Shown here: positions 1 through 15,300 of the stretch, in pieces
Layout: every line of letters starts with the position of its first letter
Position numbering within the stretch: the stretch's first letter is position 1
Assembly (NCBI GenBank): GCA_027574665.1
Contig: CM050649.1
Coordinates: 63,640,150 to 63,704,149 of the forward strand
Origin: Rhynochetos jubatus
Taxonomy: Eukaryota > Chordata > Aves > Eurypygiformes > Rhynochetidae
Reading direction: 5' to 3'
DNA: 64,000 bases
The notes under the pieces: model-generated
What the model was told of the DNA's origin: nothing
Seen by the model: the letters and a program-made list of their open reading frames with translations, nothing else
Databases searched by the model: none
Made by a program: the position numbers and the translations under genes

Positions 1-111
1 CTCAAGCAGAGAAACAGCAAGCAAAGAATAGTTCCATATCCCTTTTAATTTTTTTGTCTTCTTTTTTCATAGGGAAACAGCCTGTTCATCTCCACAGTGA
101 GCCACACTCAC

Positions 112-315
112 CTTTTGCCAGAAGCCATCTAGTAGCTGATTAAGCTGTCCCATCAACTCATCTATCAGTTGAGTTCGGGCACGATCCACCTGGTTGTAGA
201 TGGCAAATTCTTCACTGCAGAGGATACGGTAAGTCCTGGAGGAAGCCTCAAGGACAGATACGTCAGTGTGTTTGGTCACAATGTCTTTTACCTCTCTCAG
301 CAAAGCGTCCAAATG
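112..315 (-). CDS. STAG-like exon 18 (last exon in window)
   Basis: 204 nt, phase 0/0, residues about 603-670, encoding [20 protein letters not shown] then [20 protein letters not shown] and RTQLIDEL. It is close to the corresponding STAG2 segment, which ends LLEDFLQE where this has LLDGFWQK. Donor AAG|gtgagt. Later exons are beyond base 1. Confidence 0.96.
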
Positions 316-3300
316 CTGCAAGGGAGAAAAGGGTTATTATAGGTAAACTGTACAAAAAACCACTTACACTTTAGATATATTTCACTAGGTCCATATATCT
401 CTATAGGTCATATAACCAACATGAAAGAAATGCCAGCCTAAGGAGCAGAGGGGAAGGATTACAGGATACAACTTTTTCTCTGGGTTTATAGCTCTTTTTC
501 ATTATTATTGTCTCTGCATCTTCCTAAAGAAAGAAGCAACTCCTTGAGGTTCTACTTGAGCAATACACATTTGGCATTACATAAAAAATAAAGTCAAAGG
601 TAGGGAATAAAAAATGCCTTTCCAAAGGACAGGTGTGTTGTCAAACGACTGAAGTTGTCTCCCTCAGCAGCAGAAGATGGAGAATGTTTCAGATCATGTC
701 AGCAAGTGGGGTCTTCACTCCTAGTGAGAGGAGGTAACTTCTGCCATTCTGCTGACTCCCTCTCTTCCAGTCAACCTTTAGTGCTGAAATTAAACTAGGA
801 GTGTTCGCCTAACGTTACCTCCCTGCAAACACCCCTGCTGAAGAATACATTAAGCTATTTCAAGGATTTCATGTATCTGTTTCTGACCATCCCTCTCCCC
901 CCAGCAGATATACTATCTCCATTCTTGTCTTTCAGTGACTGTCATTCCCCAGCAGCTGGGACTCAGTCTTGAAGGAAAATGAAACCTATTCTGTAGTAAA
1001 GTCCTGGGAGACACTAGCTCAGACACACTCCAGCATAACCCACCCAGGGACAGGCCTACCACGTGAAACCACCACTCATCACCTGCCAGGGCCTGTTGCA
1101 GCATATCAGAACTGACAAGCACTAAGGCTTTTCTTTGGCAGCCTCAAATCAAAAAATAAAGCCTGAATAAGACCACTTTCCTCAAGGTATGAGACCATTT
1201 CTTTATGTTCCAACTGTGTCCTACCTGTTCCAAGTCATACTTAACTCTGTACACTGTCACATAAATCTAGTACATTCCACACGAACCGTCTACCCCAATT
1301 CCTATTCACCTTCTCGAGATGTCCCGTACTGTAAGCATCTAAATCATAATACTGAGGAATCTGCAGAAGATTTGCCACTTTTTGTGCATCTGTTGAATAC
1401 TGCAGAGAAAAAACCAGGATATCAGTACACTGCAGGAATTTTAATGAAATATTTAACATGCATTCACAGAGCAGCTGTTAAGTTACCTTTGCCAAGAGCT
1501 GAGGAAGCACCATAATAAAGTGCTCAGTAATTTTGGTACAATCTTCCAATTGTATTTTCTTCTCTTTTACTGACAGAATCTGCAGATAAAGCATTTTGTT
1601 TCAATTATAAAATCCCTTAGATTTGAATGGAATTTTACATGTAACCTTGGGTTAACTCACATGCCTTTGTCTAAAGTGTATCATGCTGAGATAAAGACAC
1701 TTTTCCATGGAGACAAGCAGATGCTTTTTTAATATTTTTTCGTTAACCTTAAATTAGATGCAAATCGCTCAACAGCTCTATCTCATGGATAAAATGCTCA
1801 CCATTTGTCAATAACATGCTTCAACTGGCTCTCCCCTAATGCTCGTCTCCTTCAACATCCACTACTAATAAGCTCTAGAGGTCAAAAGACACCGTGTCGT
1901 TTCATAAAAATAAGCCATTTTATTTCCAAAGACACACCTACCACCAGGAACATGCTGTCTGGCAAAGCACGTAAGGCAAAGAGAATGTGATTACAGGACA
2001 ATAAATAAGACTAAGATGCACTGACTTTTTTGGCTGCACCTCTGCCCACTGGAGGATGACCTTCAGCTGCTTCTCTAACCGTTGCGAGGATAATTTCAAT
2101 GAGAGCATTTTCATGGGCATCACTCAGTGCTGTAAGTAAATCAGTCTCCTTTCAGCATCACACAAAAGAAAAATGAAGATGCAGCAACAGCTAATGTAAA
2201 GCCTACTCATTTATCTGAGCAACTGTGGAAGGATACTACAAAAGAAAGACGCAGTGTTGCTAAATAAACACCTAGAGAGTATTTGATTTAATTTGAAAAA
2301 AATTATTTTCTACATTTACTGAACAAAAAACCCAATTATTCCTCTCATGGCTAAATTTCTTAGGGCAGTTGGGCTCCCAAAACCACAGGTAGTTTTAACG
2401 AGGCCTGCTCCTACTGACTACCATCTCATTTAAGACAAACCTACTTCTTTGAGTATCAAAATGCTTTAACTCACTGGGTCTGCAAACTCTGATTTCAATC
2501 ACACAACCACCTCCAGTTCTACTGCAATAACTATTCATAGTCAAAGAATGGTTTGTGTTGGAAATGACCGTAAAGATTTATTTAAGTTCACTTGAAAGTA
2601 ATTCTACAAAAAACTAAACCTCTGGAGTGTTAAATGTCAACGACCTCAACACACCCAGGCATGAACAGTAGCCTGACAATACTGCACTTCAGTCAATTCA
2701 TACTTTTAGATTCTTAGGTTTTGGACAAAAAACCAAACAAAGTGAATGCTACATGAGGTTTATGGCTTAGTTATCCAAGTATTCTTGCAAAGTTTCTAAA
2801 CTGATATTACGTAAATACAGAATGCAGACAAAAACAAGTATGTTGCTACAAATATCACATCGGCAGTGCGTTGAGTTCCGTCTGCTTTGTGGCCCTTGGG
2901 GACCACAATCTGGGATCAAAGGGTGCTGCAGTATGGAATGATCCTAAACTAGCAGAAGGCAAAGTTCAAAAAACAATATCAAGAGATTCATTCAGACAAA
3001 ACTGAGCTCTTTGCTTACCCACCTTCTCCGCCTGCTTCAGCACTTTTTAATAGAAGAGTGGTCATGCACTCCCAGTCCTTCAGCAATTTGCCAGCCCAGT
3101 CCCACAAGCTGTCTATGAGGTATGCAACATGATTGTGTAGCTAGGGATTAAAAATACCACGTTTTAGAAGCCAAGACATCATTAAAAGAAATACAGCTTC
3201 ATATGTTCCTCTCCCTTTTTCCAATCACAAAGCTTTGTCATTCACACATATATCAGACACAGTATTCCAACATACTCAGTTTGAGGCTAATCAACATTTA

Positions 3301-6300
3301 AATACCATGTCCTCAATGTGATACGAAGCAGGAAAGTGGGGGACAAAAGAAGGAACAGCAGGAAAAAAGCTTTTCTCTTTTTAGAATACCTTTTCTTTGT
3401 AATTTAAATAATCTCTTTAAAACTAGCTTCTGTATTGTTTTTATACTTCTGATCATAACAACTAAGAATCCAACCCTGGGACTAGAAACAAGTCAACCTT
3501 TTAAGCAATGTCTGTGAAATTCTTTGCAGAAAGATTCAAAACTGCTGTGCCTGAGATGCTGTGGCCAGACGTAGGTCTGCGCCACTGCTAAAGCCAAACA
3601 GTGAGTACAGCACTGAAGCTGATAAAACTCTCTGCAAAACCACACGGTTCTTTAGCTTAGAGCCATGGTACAGCGACCCGTATCTGCCCGCAGAAAGGCA
3701 CGGACACGTACCAAAAAACCCTCGCTTGGTGGCATTAGTCTTGCAGGTTGTTTTCAGAAGCTGCTTCAGCACCGATTCTCTCTATTAGCATAGTTGCAAA
3801 TTAGTTTTAATACAACAGAACAGAAATGTCTTCGTTAAAATCTCATCCTAGACAGCGAAAACATCCCAAACACCAAAGATTTCACAGCTCACCACCAGAA
3901 ATAGCTTTCAAAGGAAGGCCAACACTTGTTTTAATATGCAACACTGGATTTAAAAGGCTTACTGCAGGGGCTGTTCTCCTCACCTTACTCTCCAGGAAAA
4001 AACGTATTAATCTTTTCAACTGGTCAGCACTCGCCCCAAACTTCCCTCCTCCTTTGGGCTGAACTTCTTCATCTCCCTCATGACTAAGCAGCCTGCCAAC
4101 AGAAAAGGAAGTCAGTCCAGTTCTGCCACACTCTCCTCATGCTCATTTGCCAACGTAACACTAATTCTGTCAAGACCCCAAGAACTGTATTTCTTCTAAA
4201 TAAAAAGTCTACTCATTTACTCCAAATCACATTAGACTTTTTTATCAGATGAAAGGAAGAGAGATATTAGATTGTTTCCATTAGGAGAGATCTGCCTTTC
4301 CTGTGGATGCAGAGACTATTTCTGACGGTTTCACAGGTACCCTGCCAGCTTTCTGGAGAACAGATGCAGATTCCACAGCGCTGAACATATAACGAGGTAG
4401 GCAGTTGCTCGTGCTTGAAAAGGGGCTTGCTCTAGGCTGAATTTAAACTTTAACAACAGAGTAGAGGTATTACTACCCAACCATTATTCACATCATGGTA
4501 CATTTTGGAACTGAAGCTCCTTAAAGAAAGCAGAGTGCCTTGTATTTCTAAGAGGCAATTTACCCAACTTCACAAACAGAGTGGAAAAACTGTTCTCCCT
4601 CTTCTGCCTGAAGTATGAAGTACAATGTGACATATCCATTTTCCTCTCTATCCAAAACGAGTGTGACTGTACTGCTCATGAAAAGTCCTAATCCCAACAT
4701 AAATACAGGACGGCCATCCCCACAGGTTCATGGAAAGCCCAAATGGCTTGGATTTAAGAGCAGAACCACCCTACTCAATGTCAGCACTTTCAGAAAGTGC
4801 TTCTGCTGGTATAATTTATGCCAGCTAGTAAGTAAGCTAAGTTAAAAATGCAGACACTGAGGAGATTTCATGCAAACCAAGAAGGGGGAAAAAAAAGCAT
4901 AAGCATTTATACTACAAGTTTTAGCAGTATGACCAGGAAAAGGAAGGTATCACTAACATCTCTATCACACTAGAGGAATATTTCTATACTAACAAAAGCG
5001 TCAGAGAGAAGAACTGGGAAAACAAAACAAGGATGAGGTTTACAGGGTCAAAGTGTCTATACTGAGGCGGGAAGCTGGGTAAAAAAAGTAAAGCTACCAG
5101 GGCAACCACTTCAGTGGCAAAAAGGCTCAGTGTTCTGAGAGGAAATACACTTGATTTATGACAGAGTATTAGGCCCAACACAAAAGACTAAGCTAGACTA
5201 GCAGATGTGACAGAAGACTCATCAAAACAGAAATTTATCTTCATTTGTCTTTCTGCTGGACTTGGCTGCACAAACCCCAGAACGTCAGCAGCTCAGCTAG
5301 ATAGGAAGAAACAGCTAGGAGGAGATTCTGCACGTGTGAGAAACACAAATCATTATTATTTCTGAATTTTTCTCCACAAATGTCTTGCCAAAATATTTTT
5401 ATTGTCATTCCTTTTTGTAAGGCAAAATTATTTCTCTCAGCTGTAGAGACAGAATATTTATTTCTTCTCTTTTTAGCACGCCAACTCCGCTCACTTCAGG
5501 CAACCATTGTTATAAGAAGCCTATTTATAAGTGTTACTCCTGGGGAAGATAAACCCTGTACTTCATTAATCTGACAGAAAATTGGGAGGGCTTTTTAATC
5601 TGCTGCATCTCTCATTATTCAAAGGCTTTACAATGTATAAGGCAACTTCCAAAGGGAGAAGAGGAGGCCATTTTTGTGATTAATCACCAAAGCTATGGAA
5701 ATCCAGCAGATGCCAGGTGATGAATTAGGTTGTAAGAAGCAAAGCAACAGGAAAAGAAAGTAGAAAGAAAGGAGGTATGCTCTCAACATAGCATGGCATC
5801 TGTGGATCAGTCAGTTGTTTCATATTCTCTATGTCAGTCCTGCAACTTTTCTCATGTCTGTTGTGCCAGAGCTGTGGAGGGGAACAAATGATTACCCCCA
5901 GACAGCATTTCTCTTCTGATTCAGCAGAAGAAAGCACACCCACTATCCTCGTGACACACACTTCCAGCAGAAAAATGAATGCTTAATGTCCCTCTTAAAT
6001 AAATCCACCTTCATTCTGAAACAAATGAGAATATGCAAGAAGCAGGCAGAGATACCTTTTATAAAGGAATTCCCCAGCTGCTACTGCAAGCGGACGGTGT
6101 GTGGTATAAACAAACTGGTATAACGTTTCACAGTCTTCAGCTGATAACACATCCTCGCAGTTCCTAGGCAAAAATAACAACGGAAGTTACAGTTCAGGTT
6201 TATCTGCAAAGAATATTATGAATGCTATGTCCAGCCTTTACTAGACCTGATTCTCCATAGCTGTGCAACTTGTTCATACAGCTAAACTTTTGTCGGACAT

Positions 6301-9300
6301 GTCTAAAAATGCGATTAAACAAAATTGGCAGCATTCTTTTACTTTGTAGAGAAACAGAGGTGTGTGCAAGCCATGACGAATCAGGCCTACTGCATAGACA
6401 TGAACATTAATTTAAAGTATAATTAAGGTTGGTTAGTGGTCATGGTAAAAAGATTAATAGTAATAAAATAGGAAAATCATGTCTCTGCTTCATGCTTCAA
6501 TGTTCACCATGTAAGATAACAAACAAGGAACCTTCGTTTTGCAGTACAATTTCTTTTTATATTATTTATTACAGTATTTTAAAACCTATATTCTATTCGA
6601 CTAGGCTTACAGTCACATGTAAAAAGAATTCAAAACACATTCTTGATAGCTTGCTTATGACTGACTTTTCTGCCCAAACACACTCCACGTCACAATTTTT
6701 TTCATTCAGCCACACATCCTGAGAATACCACGTGCCAACCAGTAAACCTAGAATGCTCTTTGAGAAGTAGAAAGAGTATTAAGAATCAACCTCCGACAAA
6801 AAGGAAACGGAAGCATCAAGGCTGAATAACCAACCGAAGACATACTGCAGGAATAAAGCCCAAAGCAAGCCCTGCAGTTGCACAACGCCTTCTTCTCACT
6901 GCCACAGCAACGCCACCGCGCTAAGCTACTTCTGAGAACAAAAGAGCAACGTATGAGATCCTTCCACTTACTACAGCCAGCTGAGGGGAGAGGGAGTTTA
7001 TTTACTACTGCGCTCAATACTCAGGTAGTAACAGTTTAAAACCAACTACTGCTGAGGTCCAGTACTTTCACTAAAACCGAGGATTCATGTTCTTCATCTG
7101 CTAGGAGTGAGGTCTTAGATAAATTAGCAGCCACACTTGCCCATTTGTCTCCAATCCCATCACATCCTTTAGCATCCTCACAAGTCACAAAGTCCCGAAA
7201 CATCCTCCACACTGACTGGGGAAAAGTGAGCTCACATTACGCGACAGCATCACTGAGGTGTCCATTGCAAATGTCTTTTAGCACTGGCTGGGATTTAAAA
7301 TTGGGGGAGTGGGGTAGAGAGAGACAGCAGTCATTGAGCTCTCAAAGCCAGCAGCTGCTCGTTCATAGTTCGTACCCCATGAATTTTATCTTTACAATGT
7401 ATTTACTCATACCAGCCACAAGTGGTGTTCCCCAGGGATCAGTACTGGGGCCAGTTCTCTTTAATATCTTTATCAGTGACCTGGACGAGGGGATCAAGTG
7501 CACCCTCACTAAGTTGGCAGATGACACAAAGATGGGTGGGAGTGTTGATCTGCCTGAGGGTGGGAAGGGTCTGCAGAGGGATCTGGACAGGCTGAGCCCA
7601 AGGACATGGCCTCCATGGGCCAAGGACAACTGTAGGAGGTTCAACAAGGCCAACAGCTGGGTCCTGCACTTGGGTCACAACAACCCCACACAACGCTACC
7701 CACCTGGGGAGGAGTGGCTGGAAAGCTGCCCAAGGGAAAAGGACCCGGGGGTGTTGGTCAACAGCCGGATGAACATGAGCCAGCCGTGTGCCCAGGTGGC
7801 CAATGGCATCCTGGCCTGCATCAGGAACAGTGTGGCCAGCAGGCTGACAAGTCTTGTGTCCAATCAGATTTTTTAGAGCCACAAAGTTGCCTCTCTGGCA
7901 ACCTGTTGAGTATCTGACCACCCCCACAGTAAAGAGCTTTTTTTCTTTTGCTTGAACGGAATTTCCTGTATGAATGTGACACTCAAGTGTACACACTTTT
8001 TAATATATTCGAACTTTTTATTCTTTACATTTCAGGTTTTCTTTTCCTAGCACAGTTATGGAAATAGAGACACGTAGGTGCTGCATTCACTATTTTAAAA
8101 AAATTCTTTGCCTATATCGTTCTGATAGCTTGAAGTGCACAGTAGCATACCTGCCATCTCTTTGGATAGATATTAAGGACTCTGCCTTTCCAGCACAAAT
8201 GAAATCACCTTTCCTTAGAAATTTCCTTTCTTTAGAAAAGGACCTGCCAGCCCTGATGGACATCAAGTTGAACACAATCCACCAACGTGCCCTTGATGCA
8301 AAGGTGAATGGTGTCCTGGGCTGTGTTAGAAGTGCTGCCACCCGGTCAAGGGAAGTGATCCTTCCCCTCTGTTCAGCACTGGTGAGGCCACACCTGGAGT
8401 GCTGGGTCCAGTGCTGGGCTTCCCAGTATGAGACACATGGACTTACTGGAGAGAGTCCAGCAAAGGGACACAAGGCTGATCAAGGGACTAGAGCATCTCT
8501 CATGTGAGGCAAGGCTGGAAGAGCTGGAACCGTTCAACCTGGAGAAGAAAAGGCTCAGGGGGATGTTATCAATGTATGTGAATAGCTGAAAGGAAGATAT
8601 TAAGAGGACAGAGCAAGGCTCTTTTCAGTGGTGCCCAGTGACAGGATCAGAGGCAATGAAACCCAGGAGGTTCCTTCCAAACATCAGGAAAGATTTTTAC
8701 ACTGTGAGGATGACTGAGCACTGGCACAGGTTGCCCAGGGAGGCTGTGAAGTCTCCATTCTTTGAGATATTCAGAAGCCAGCTGAACACAGTCCTGGACA
8801 ACTGGCTCTAGGTGGCCCTGCTTGTGCCAGGGGGGAGAGGGTTGGACTAGATGGCCTCCAGAGGTTCCTTTCAAACTCAGTCGTTCTGTGATTCTCAAAT
8901 CCCCACCTCTTTATTTTAACTTTGCCTTCAAAGAGGCTAGGAATATGCCACAGTTACTCTACAGCAGTGTTATTCCCTCCCTCCTCAAGACTAGAGTAGG
9001 TGAGATGCAATAGCTCTGGCCACGTATGAAGCATATTAGAATAGCACAGAAGGGGAAAACAACGCATTTCTTTGCAAGACAACCTGACAGACAACCATGA
9101 CACCACTTGAGCACCTGATCTTTTTTTCTTTCCTGAATGAGTACCTGTATACACTATTACTTTTTTCAAATATTGCTCAACTACTACCCTCTGTGATACA
9201 ATGAGGTTTATACTCAAAACTCCCACTCAAATGAGCACTTAGGGGTTGTACTTGCCTCTGGAAGTAGCAATACTTGACTAAACCCACTACCACTAATACT

Positions 9301-12300
9301 ACCACAGTAAATGCATGCCTTTCTTTTCCACATGCATAAGCCAATCATCAAACATTCAAAGAATACTTCAAACACAGCAATAATACTTCTGCAAATTTAC
9401 AGCGCTCAGAATGCCAAGCAACAGACAAAGGTTAAGCCAGAAGTGCCTGTCACTGTTTAGGTGCCTAAAAATAAACAGGCATGGCTTTCCACATACCAAT
9501 GTCATGATAAACCATTCTCTCCGCACTTCAGTGTGAACATGTCATGAAGAAGTTGGGATATTCTAGGGGGAGATCACAGACCACTTTGTTCTGCACATGG
9601 CACCTGATCAACTTGAATTTTTGCCACTTTATGCTTTTTTGGTTTAATTTTGTGCAGAGAATAATCTGGCACATGTTATGGGGACATATTGGTAATTCGA
9701 GGTAGAGAACCTCAAAAAAACTTCCGTTAACTTTGTATTTTAACTTAATTACTCAAATCCGCAAATACATTATAAAAACACTATTCATGCACTGAGCACT
9801 ATCAAATCAGCTAATCTGTTCTGTTATCTCCCTCCTTCTACCCTGCTGTCATTGCAGGTATTTCTACATGACACTCGGATGATCAAAAAGAAAGACAACA
9901 TTGTTGTCAATACAATATAACGAGTCTTTTCCCACCCACTTTAATTCAAGGTTCGCATGTTGCAATACACTGTGACTCTATGATTGTGCTGTGACAAAAA
10001 GCAAGAAGATGCACATTAGGCAGATGTTGTATGGCATGCTGTTTTGGTTAAGAAACATAACCCTAGGAGACATGCAATTCTTATTTTTATTCGGTAACCC
10101 TTCAGACAGGAAAGCTAAGATTTCAGAATAGATCTCGAGGCTCTTGACTAGAGGTGCACGATGGCAGAAAAATGCTGAAGGTAACATCCAAGAAAGCATA
10201 AACCTGAGAGGATGGAAAAGAAGAGAACCCAGAGGCACATGCCTCTGTTCAATTTTGGTCTTTCACTTTTGCTTTGTTTGGAATAGGCTTGTCAAAGCAC
10301 TACCATAACTCCACCTGAACAGGAGCGTGGTGGACCTGAAGGAATCACAGAGGAGCTGTGAGGAGCTCCACGTTATTCCTTTTTGATAGCACCTAATCTG
10401 CTACAACCAAGTTACTCATGCAAGAAACCACAACTGGGCTGTACAATTTGTTTCAGTGTTTCATATGATAACATTTCTTCATTTTTCCTAAAAGCCACTA
10501 AATAAGACAGGGGTGGATAATTTCCTTATCTGCATGCAAAGCATGTCTCTCTCCCCAGCTTATTTTTGTTTTTACTATCACATGAAAACACTTTTTATAA
10601 CAGCATTTAAGCCTTCAATACCACTTAACTCTGCCTCTGCACTATTCAGCTTGTCTGAATAACCTCGCTAGATATAACACATCTTCCTACCAAAAGTCCC
10701 TTTCTCCTCCAAAGTCCATGGCTTAAGCTAAATTAACACTACAGAATCACTCCCCACTGACGCTGAACTATTGTCATGGGACATCTACAACTACCACTAG
10801 AAGCAGTAACGTGTATTATTTGCCACAGCGTACTTTGCCAAATCCAGTTTTCAGATTGCTCCTACAGTGCAGCCTCTCCATCCCCAAATTAAAGCATCTT
10901 CCCCAGTCTAGTTGACAATCAGAAGGGAGGCTCAGATTTTTAAGCACAACAGTGATGTACCCCTACCTGACTTGGGCCTCCTGTGCTAAGCAGGACACTG
11001 GGAACTTACAAGCCTTGGTTTCTTGAGTTTTAAGTTGGATTAACGCTACTGACTGCTGTCAAAGTGCTGTGGTGAGAATTAGTGTGTTCAGGAGGTCTGT
11101 TAAATAGCTTTCAAACTATTTATGTGAAATCCTCAATGACTGCAATATACTCAGTCCTCACTAAAGCAGCCCTTCCAGTTTTCAAACTTGAGAGTTTTGT
11201 GTTTAAAAAGCAACTTAATTTCTAGTTACACTTGACCAATGCAATACAAAATTAATACTGCTATTTACATATGCAAGCCATTGGAAGATTTGTGCCCCTA
11301 CCTGTACCCCTTGTAACCTTTCCTCATTCATCTACTACAATTACCTAATTACTTTTGCTGCTCTTTTCAAAATCCCTCTATTCTTTGAGGCACAAAAAAA
11401 AAAAAAAAACTCGAAAAGAATTGTCTGGCAGTAGGCACACTAAAATAATTTGCTTCCTAAAGGGCAATTTTTTCAGTGAGATTCCTAGGTCTCTCATTGT
11501 CACTCATGTATTCTCCCTCTTTATTTCCTTCCTAGTTCTATCTCCCCTCAGATCCTTTGCAACATTAATGCTAACAATTATGCATAATTCAGTAGCATTA
11601 ATAATTTCTATTATGCTAAATCTCATAGGCTCATTCCAGTTTGAGGATTGCTTCATGCTGTGCAAAAATAGAAATCCACTAGCCCAAAGACCTTGGCATT
11701 CAATTGAGACAACATGCAACAAACAAGAAAAAAGTCTCAGCTCACAAGGATAGACAAGATGAAAATACAAATATGGGTATGAAAAAACAGGTATATGCAT
11801 AGCAAGAGGGTTTTGAGTCAGCATTGGATTTTATTTTTTTTAATAATGTAACCCATCCAAGTGAATTGAAAAGATGAGTGTTTTCACTGCCTCTCCAGCT
11901 AGCAAGAGAGAGAATGTAAAGGCCAGCATAGCAGTTTTATGGGCCAGTAGTATGCAGTGTAGCCAATGTATGTTCCACTGGACTGGAATTCAGTGACGGT
12001 TAATAGATGGTCAAAGCTATTACTAACATACATGGAGCACGGCACCACTGCAACCATAAAACATCACAAAAATAATGAATTGGCAACGAGGTCTTGCTGC
12101 TCTACTCACCCAAAAGACAATTATGGAAGCCAGTAAAAGAGAGTTACTGATAGAGTATATTCTCCCCAAGAAAGTCACAGAGCACCCAACGGACTAACCG
12201 GAGGAAGAGAGTTAATCCTGGTTTTGTTTCTTGCCAACACACATGATGAAACAACAAAAGATTTATTCCAAGATTAGAGACATGTTCTAGATGTCAGTAC

Positions 12301-15300
12301 CTAACCAGTTAAGATTATTATTTGTCAAAAATAATCCATGATTCCAAATCAAATACAGGGGGTTCATGAGAGAGGTTCTTGCCAGTAGCTTTAAAAATAA
12401 AAGCTTGACATGAAAGGTCTTTCATGCCTCACTAAAAATGCAAGTTGGGCAACTAGAAATCAGTTGCCAAATTTGTAGATGACAAAAATTAAGAGGAAAT
12501 TACAAGAGGAAATGGTCTCGAGTTGTGTCAGGGAAGGTTTAGATTGGCTGTTAGGAAAAACTTCTTCACTGAGTGTTCAGACATTGGAACAGGCTGCCAA
12601 GGGAAGTGGTGGAGTCGCCATCCCTGGAGGTGTCCAAGGAACGTGTAGACATGGTGCCTGAGGACATGGTCTAGTGGGTATGGTAGTGTTGGGTTGATGG
12701 TTGGACTGGATCACCTTATAAGTCTTTTCCAACCTTAGTGATTCTGTGAAAAATGAGCTATCCACAGAGAAGCCAATTCAGCATGACAAAAGCGGCAAAC
12801 AATTTGATTGCATCAGTGCATACAAGTGCCAGTTGTACAAGCTGTCATTTACTACTCTTTAAAGGCAGGGGAGTTGCTATCCCTAACCCCATTTCATGCT
12901 TTACTGTATGTATCAAGCAGCATTACTGTTCCATACCCAGAAACTGGCTGAACTATGAAACGCACCTATGTAAGACACACTAGGCCTGGAATTTCTTTGC
13001 TCACCCCTGGAATTTCTTTGCTTATACAATGCCACCAGCAAGTTCTTTCTTACACTATTGTAGGTACTGAGGCATAAGCTTTTCCCCTGCTGGAAAAGCA
13101 TCTTGATGCAGGCTTTTACTAAGAAGTCTGTACATGTGACTGTCTATATTGTCTGCATTCTCTTCACACAGGTTTTATGGACTGGTCAGCAGTAGTCTTA
13201 TCAAAGAGAAGAGCTGTCATGGAATTTGCTTATTGAGTCCTCAGTTCCCATCATCATCATTCCAATAATTAAGACAAATCAGCAGGACTTGGAGCAACTG
13301 GGTCAGGGTGGGGGTAGTGAAAGGAGGATGGCTATGCAACAGATGAGCAAAAACAAAAGAGAAGCATGTATTTGCTAGGCCTCCACACAACATAATTAAA
13401 AACAATTTCAAAATTTATTCATTTTACTCATGAAAAGTACATTTTAAGATTAAAAAAAATGTCATTCAGAAAACTTTAGAAGGCACTTATTCACACTGGA
13501 AACTGTATTTAAGAAAAATTAGGAAAAAAATTGCTTCAGGGAAAAAGAAACATTGATCAAACTTTTATAGCTGCAGCTTGCATTAATGAGAACATGATCC
13601 CTTATAATAAAGCCAGAGATGATAAACAGCTGCCGTGCCAACGTAGCACTTGTTAGTTCGGATACAGAACAAGGGCAGCCGTAACTGGTGTACAGCATCT
13701 TTGTACTCCAACAATGGGGTGCTGCTCCTCCTAGCACAGGGGCGAGTTACACACAGACACAGCATTGTGCTTTGTTCCAACAGCCACGCACCACGGAGGA
13801 CCAAAGGGTGCAGAAACGGACATTGTAAACACAGAAACAGCATAACCCTGGCCACTACGAGCGAAGCCCAGACAATGGTACTGCCTTTGGGAAAGCGTGC
13901 TGTGCTTACAGCACCTTACACTGTTCTGCTGTGTATGCTGAAATAGGCCTAGAGAAATGCCACTCAAATCAACGGATGTGAAGTGAGACAGGAGTGAGTC
14001 TAGACTATAAAGCAGCACTTCAATACACAAACGTACTTGAAATTTAACGTAAATACCTACACCACCATATTATTTGGTCCATTAAGGTCAGATTCTCATC
14101 TAGCAATGACCAAATACTTCTGGCTTAAACAGAAAAGCAAATCCCACAGGGCTATTGAATAATGCACCACACTGTACACAGAAGTAAGCATCTGCATCAC
14201 CAGGATTCAACTTACACCCTGAGACAGAAGAGACACTGAGTCCTAACATCTTGACTGATTTAATGAAATGCAGTGAGTTTTTTTACTCTTATTTGGCATC
14301 GAAAAAGACTGACAGAGAATTTATTCTTCACATATCTTGCAAATAAAGCTATTCTAAAATAAACATGCTGCTCAAGGATGTGTCAGATTATGTTTCATAT
14401 ACTTGTGTAACATTAGTCTAGTTTTTTCCCCACACTTCCAGCTTGCCATTATCCCACCAAATCTGTGGTTGGCAGCTAACTTCCCAACAATACAACTCTT
14501 GGGTTAGTTTTGCACTTCAGCAAAACCAAGATATCACACACTTGCTCGTTTCCTGTCAGTCAGTCTGCTGTGGGCCCAACAGCTCCCAGGCTCTCTGCCA
14601 CGGCACCAAAAATCTAGAAGTCCACATTCCAGCAACAACCTCAAAGCTCAAGGCTTCCTGCAACAGGTGGGGAGATGGGGAAGATGGCAGAATTCCCTGG
14701 GCTTCTGGTCAAGGCCTGGCAACCCTAGGACAGAAGATTCTTCAGTGGGACTTCCCCCAAGGCAGGCAGATGCTCCATTTGAGAAAAACCAAAATAAAAA
14801 TGCTGTGATATTTCCTTTCAGAGGGAAGTATAAGATTATAAAAATGTAGTTTTCATACTGAATCTCAGCACAAGGGTTTTCTTAACGTTGCTGTTTCCCA
14901 CAGAAAGAAAATGCCATATCTTGAGCAACTTTGACTGTAACTCGTATCCTGCTAGGAACAATTACTTCCTAGAAGGTAACCGATTACAGGAAGATACATC
15001 AGGATTGTATCTGGATCTTGTTGCCATTAAAACAATACAGTAAATTAAAAAAGAAATTATTTACTGTGACATAAGCATCAAGAGTTTCATGGCTTGAACT
15101 GCTACTTCATGGTCCTTGTCCAGAGGCATGGACACAATTCGATCCTAATGGATGTAAAATGACAACAAAAAGATGTAACATGGTTTGTTCTCAATAAACA
15201 TATTATTTTTGCTACAGCTAGATCATCTACACTAGTAGAGCAGAGATTTATTTTTATTTCGGCAGCTATTTCCTTAGAGGCATGAGGCAACTTGATTACT

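Larger units (their letters stand above)
6164..10879. other. Intron between STAG-like exons 11 and 12, unique part
   Basis: It holds the two CR1 fragments at 7.4-8.9 kb. Elsewhere it is AT-rich sequence in which I see no exon, RNA gene or regulatory element. Confidence 0.6.

Noticed and set aside
6429..6722. 97-codon + strand open frame in the large STAG-like intron
   Set aside because: Low-complexity AT-rich translation, no splice context or family resemblance; of a length expected by chance.
7439..7996. 185-codon minus-strand frame
   Set aside because: It is antisense to a CR1 reverse transcriptase fragment; such mirror frames are a by-product of the CR1 sequence.
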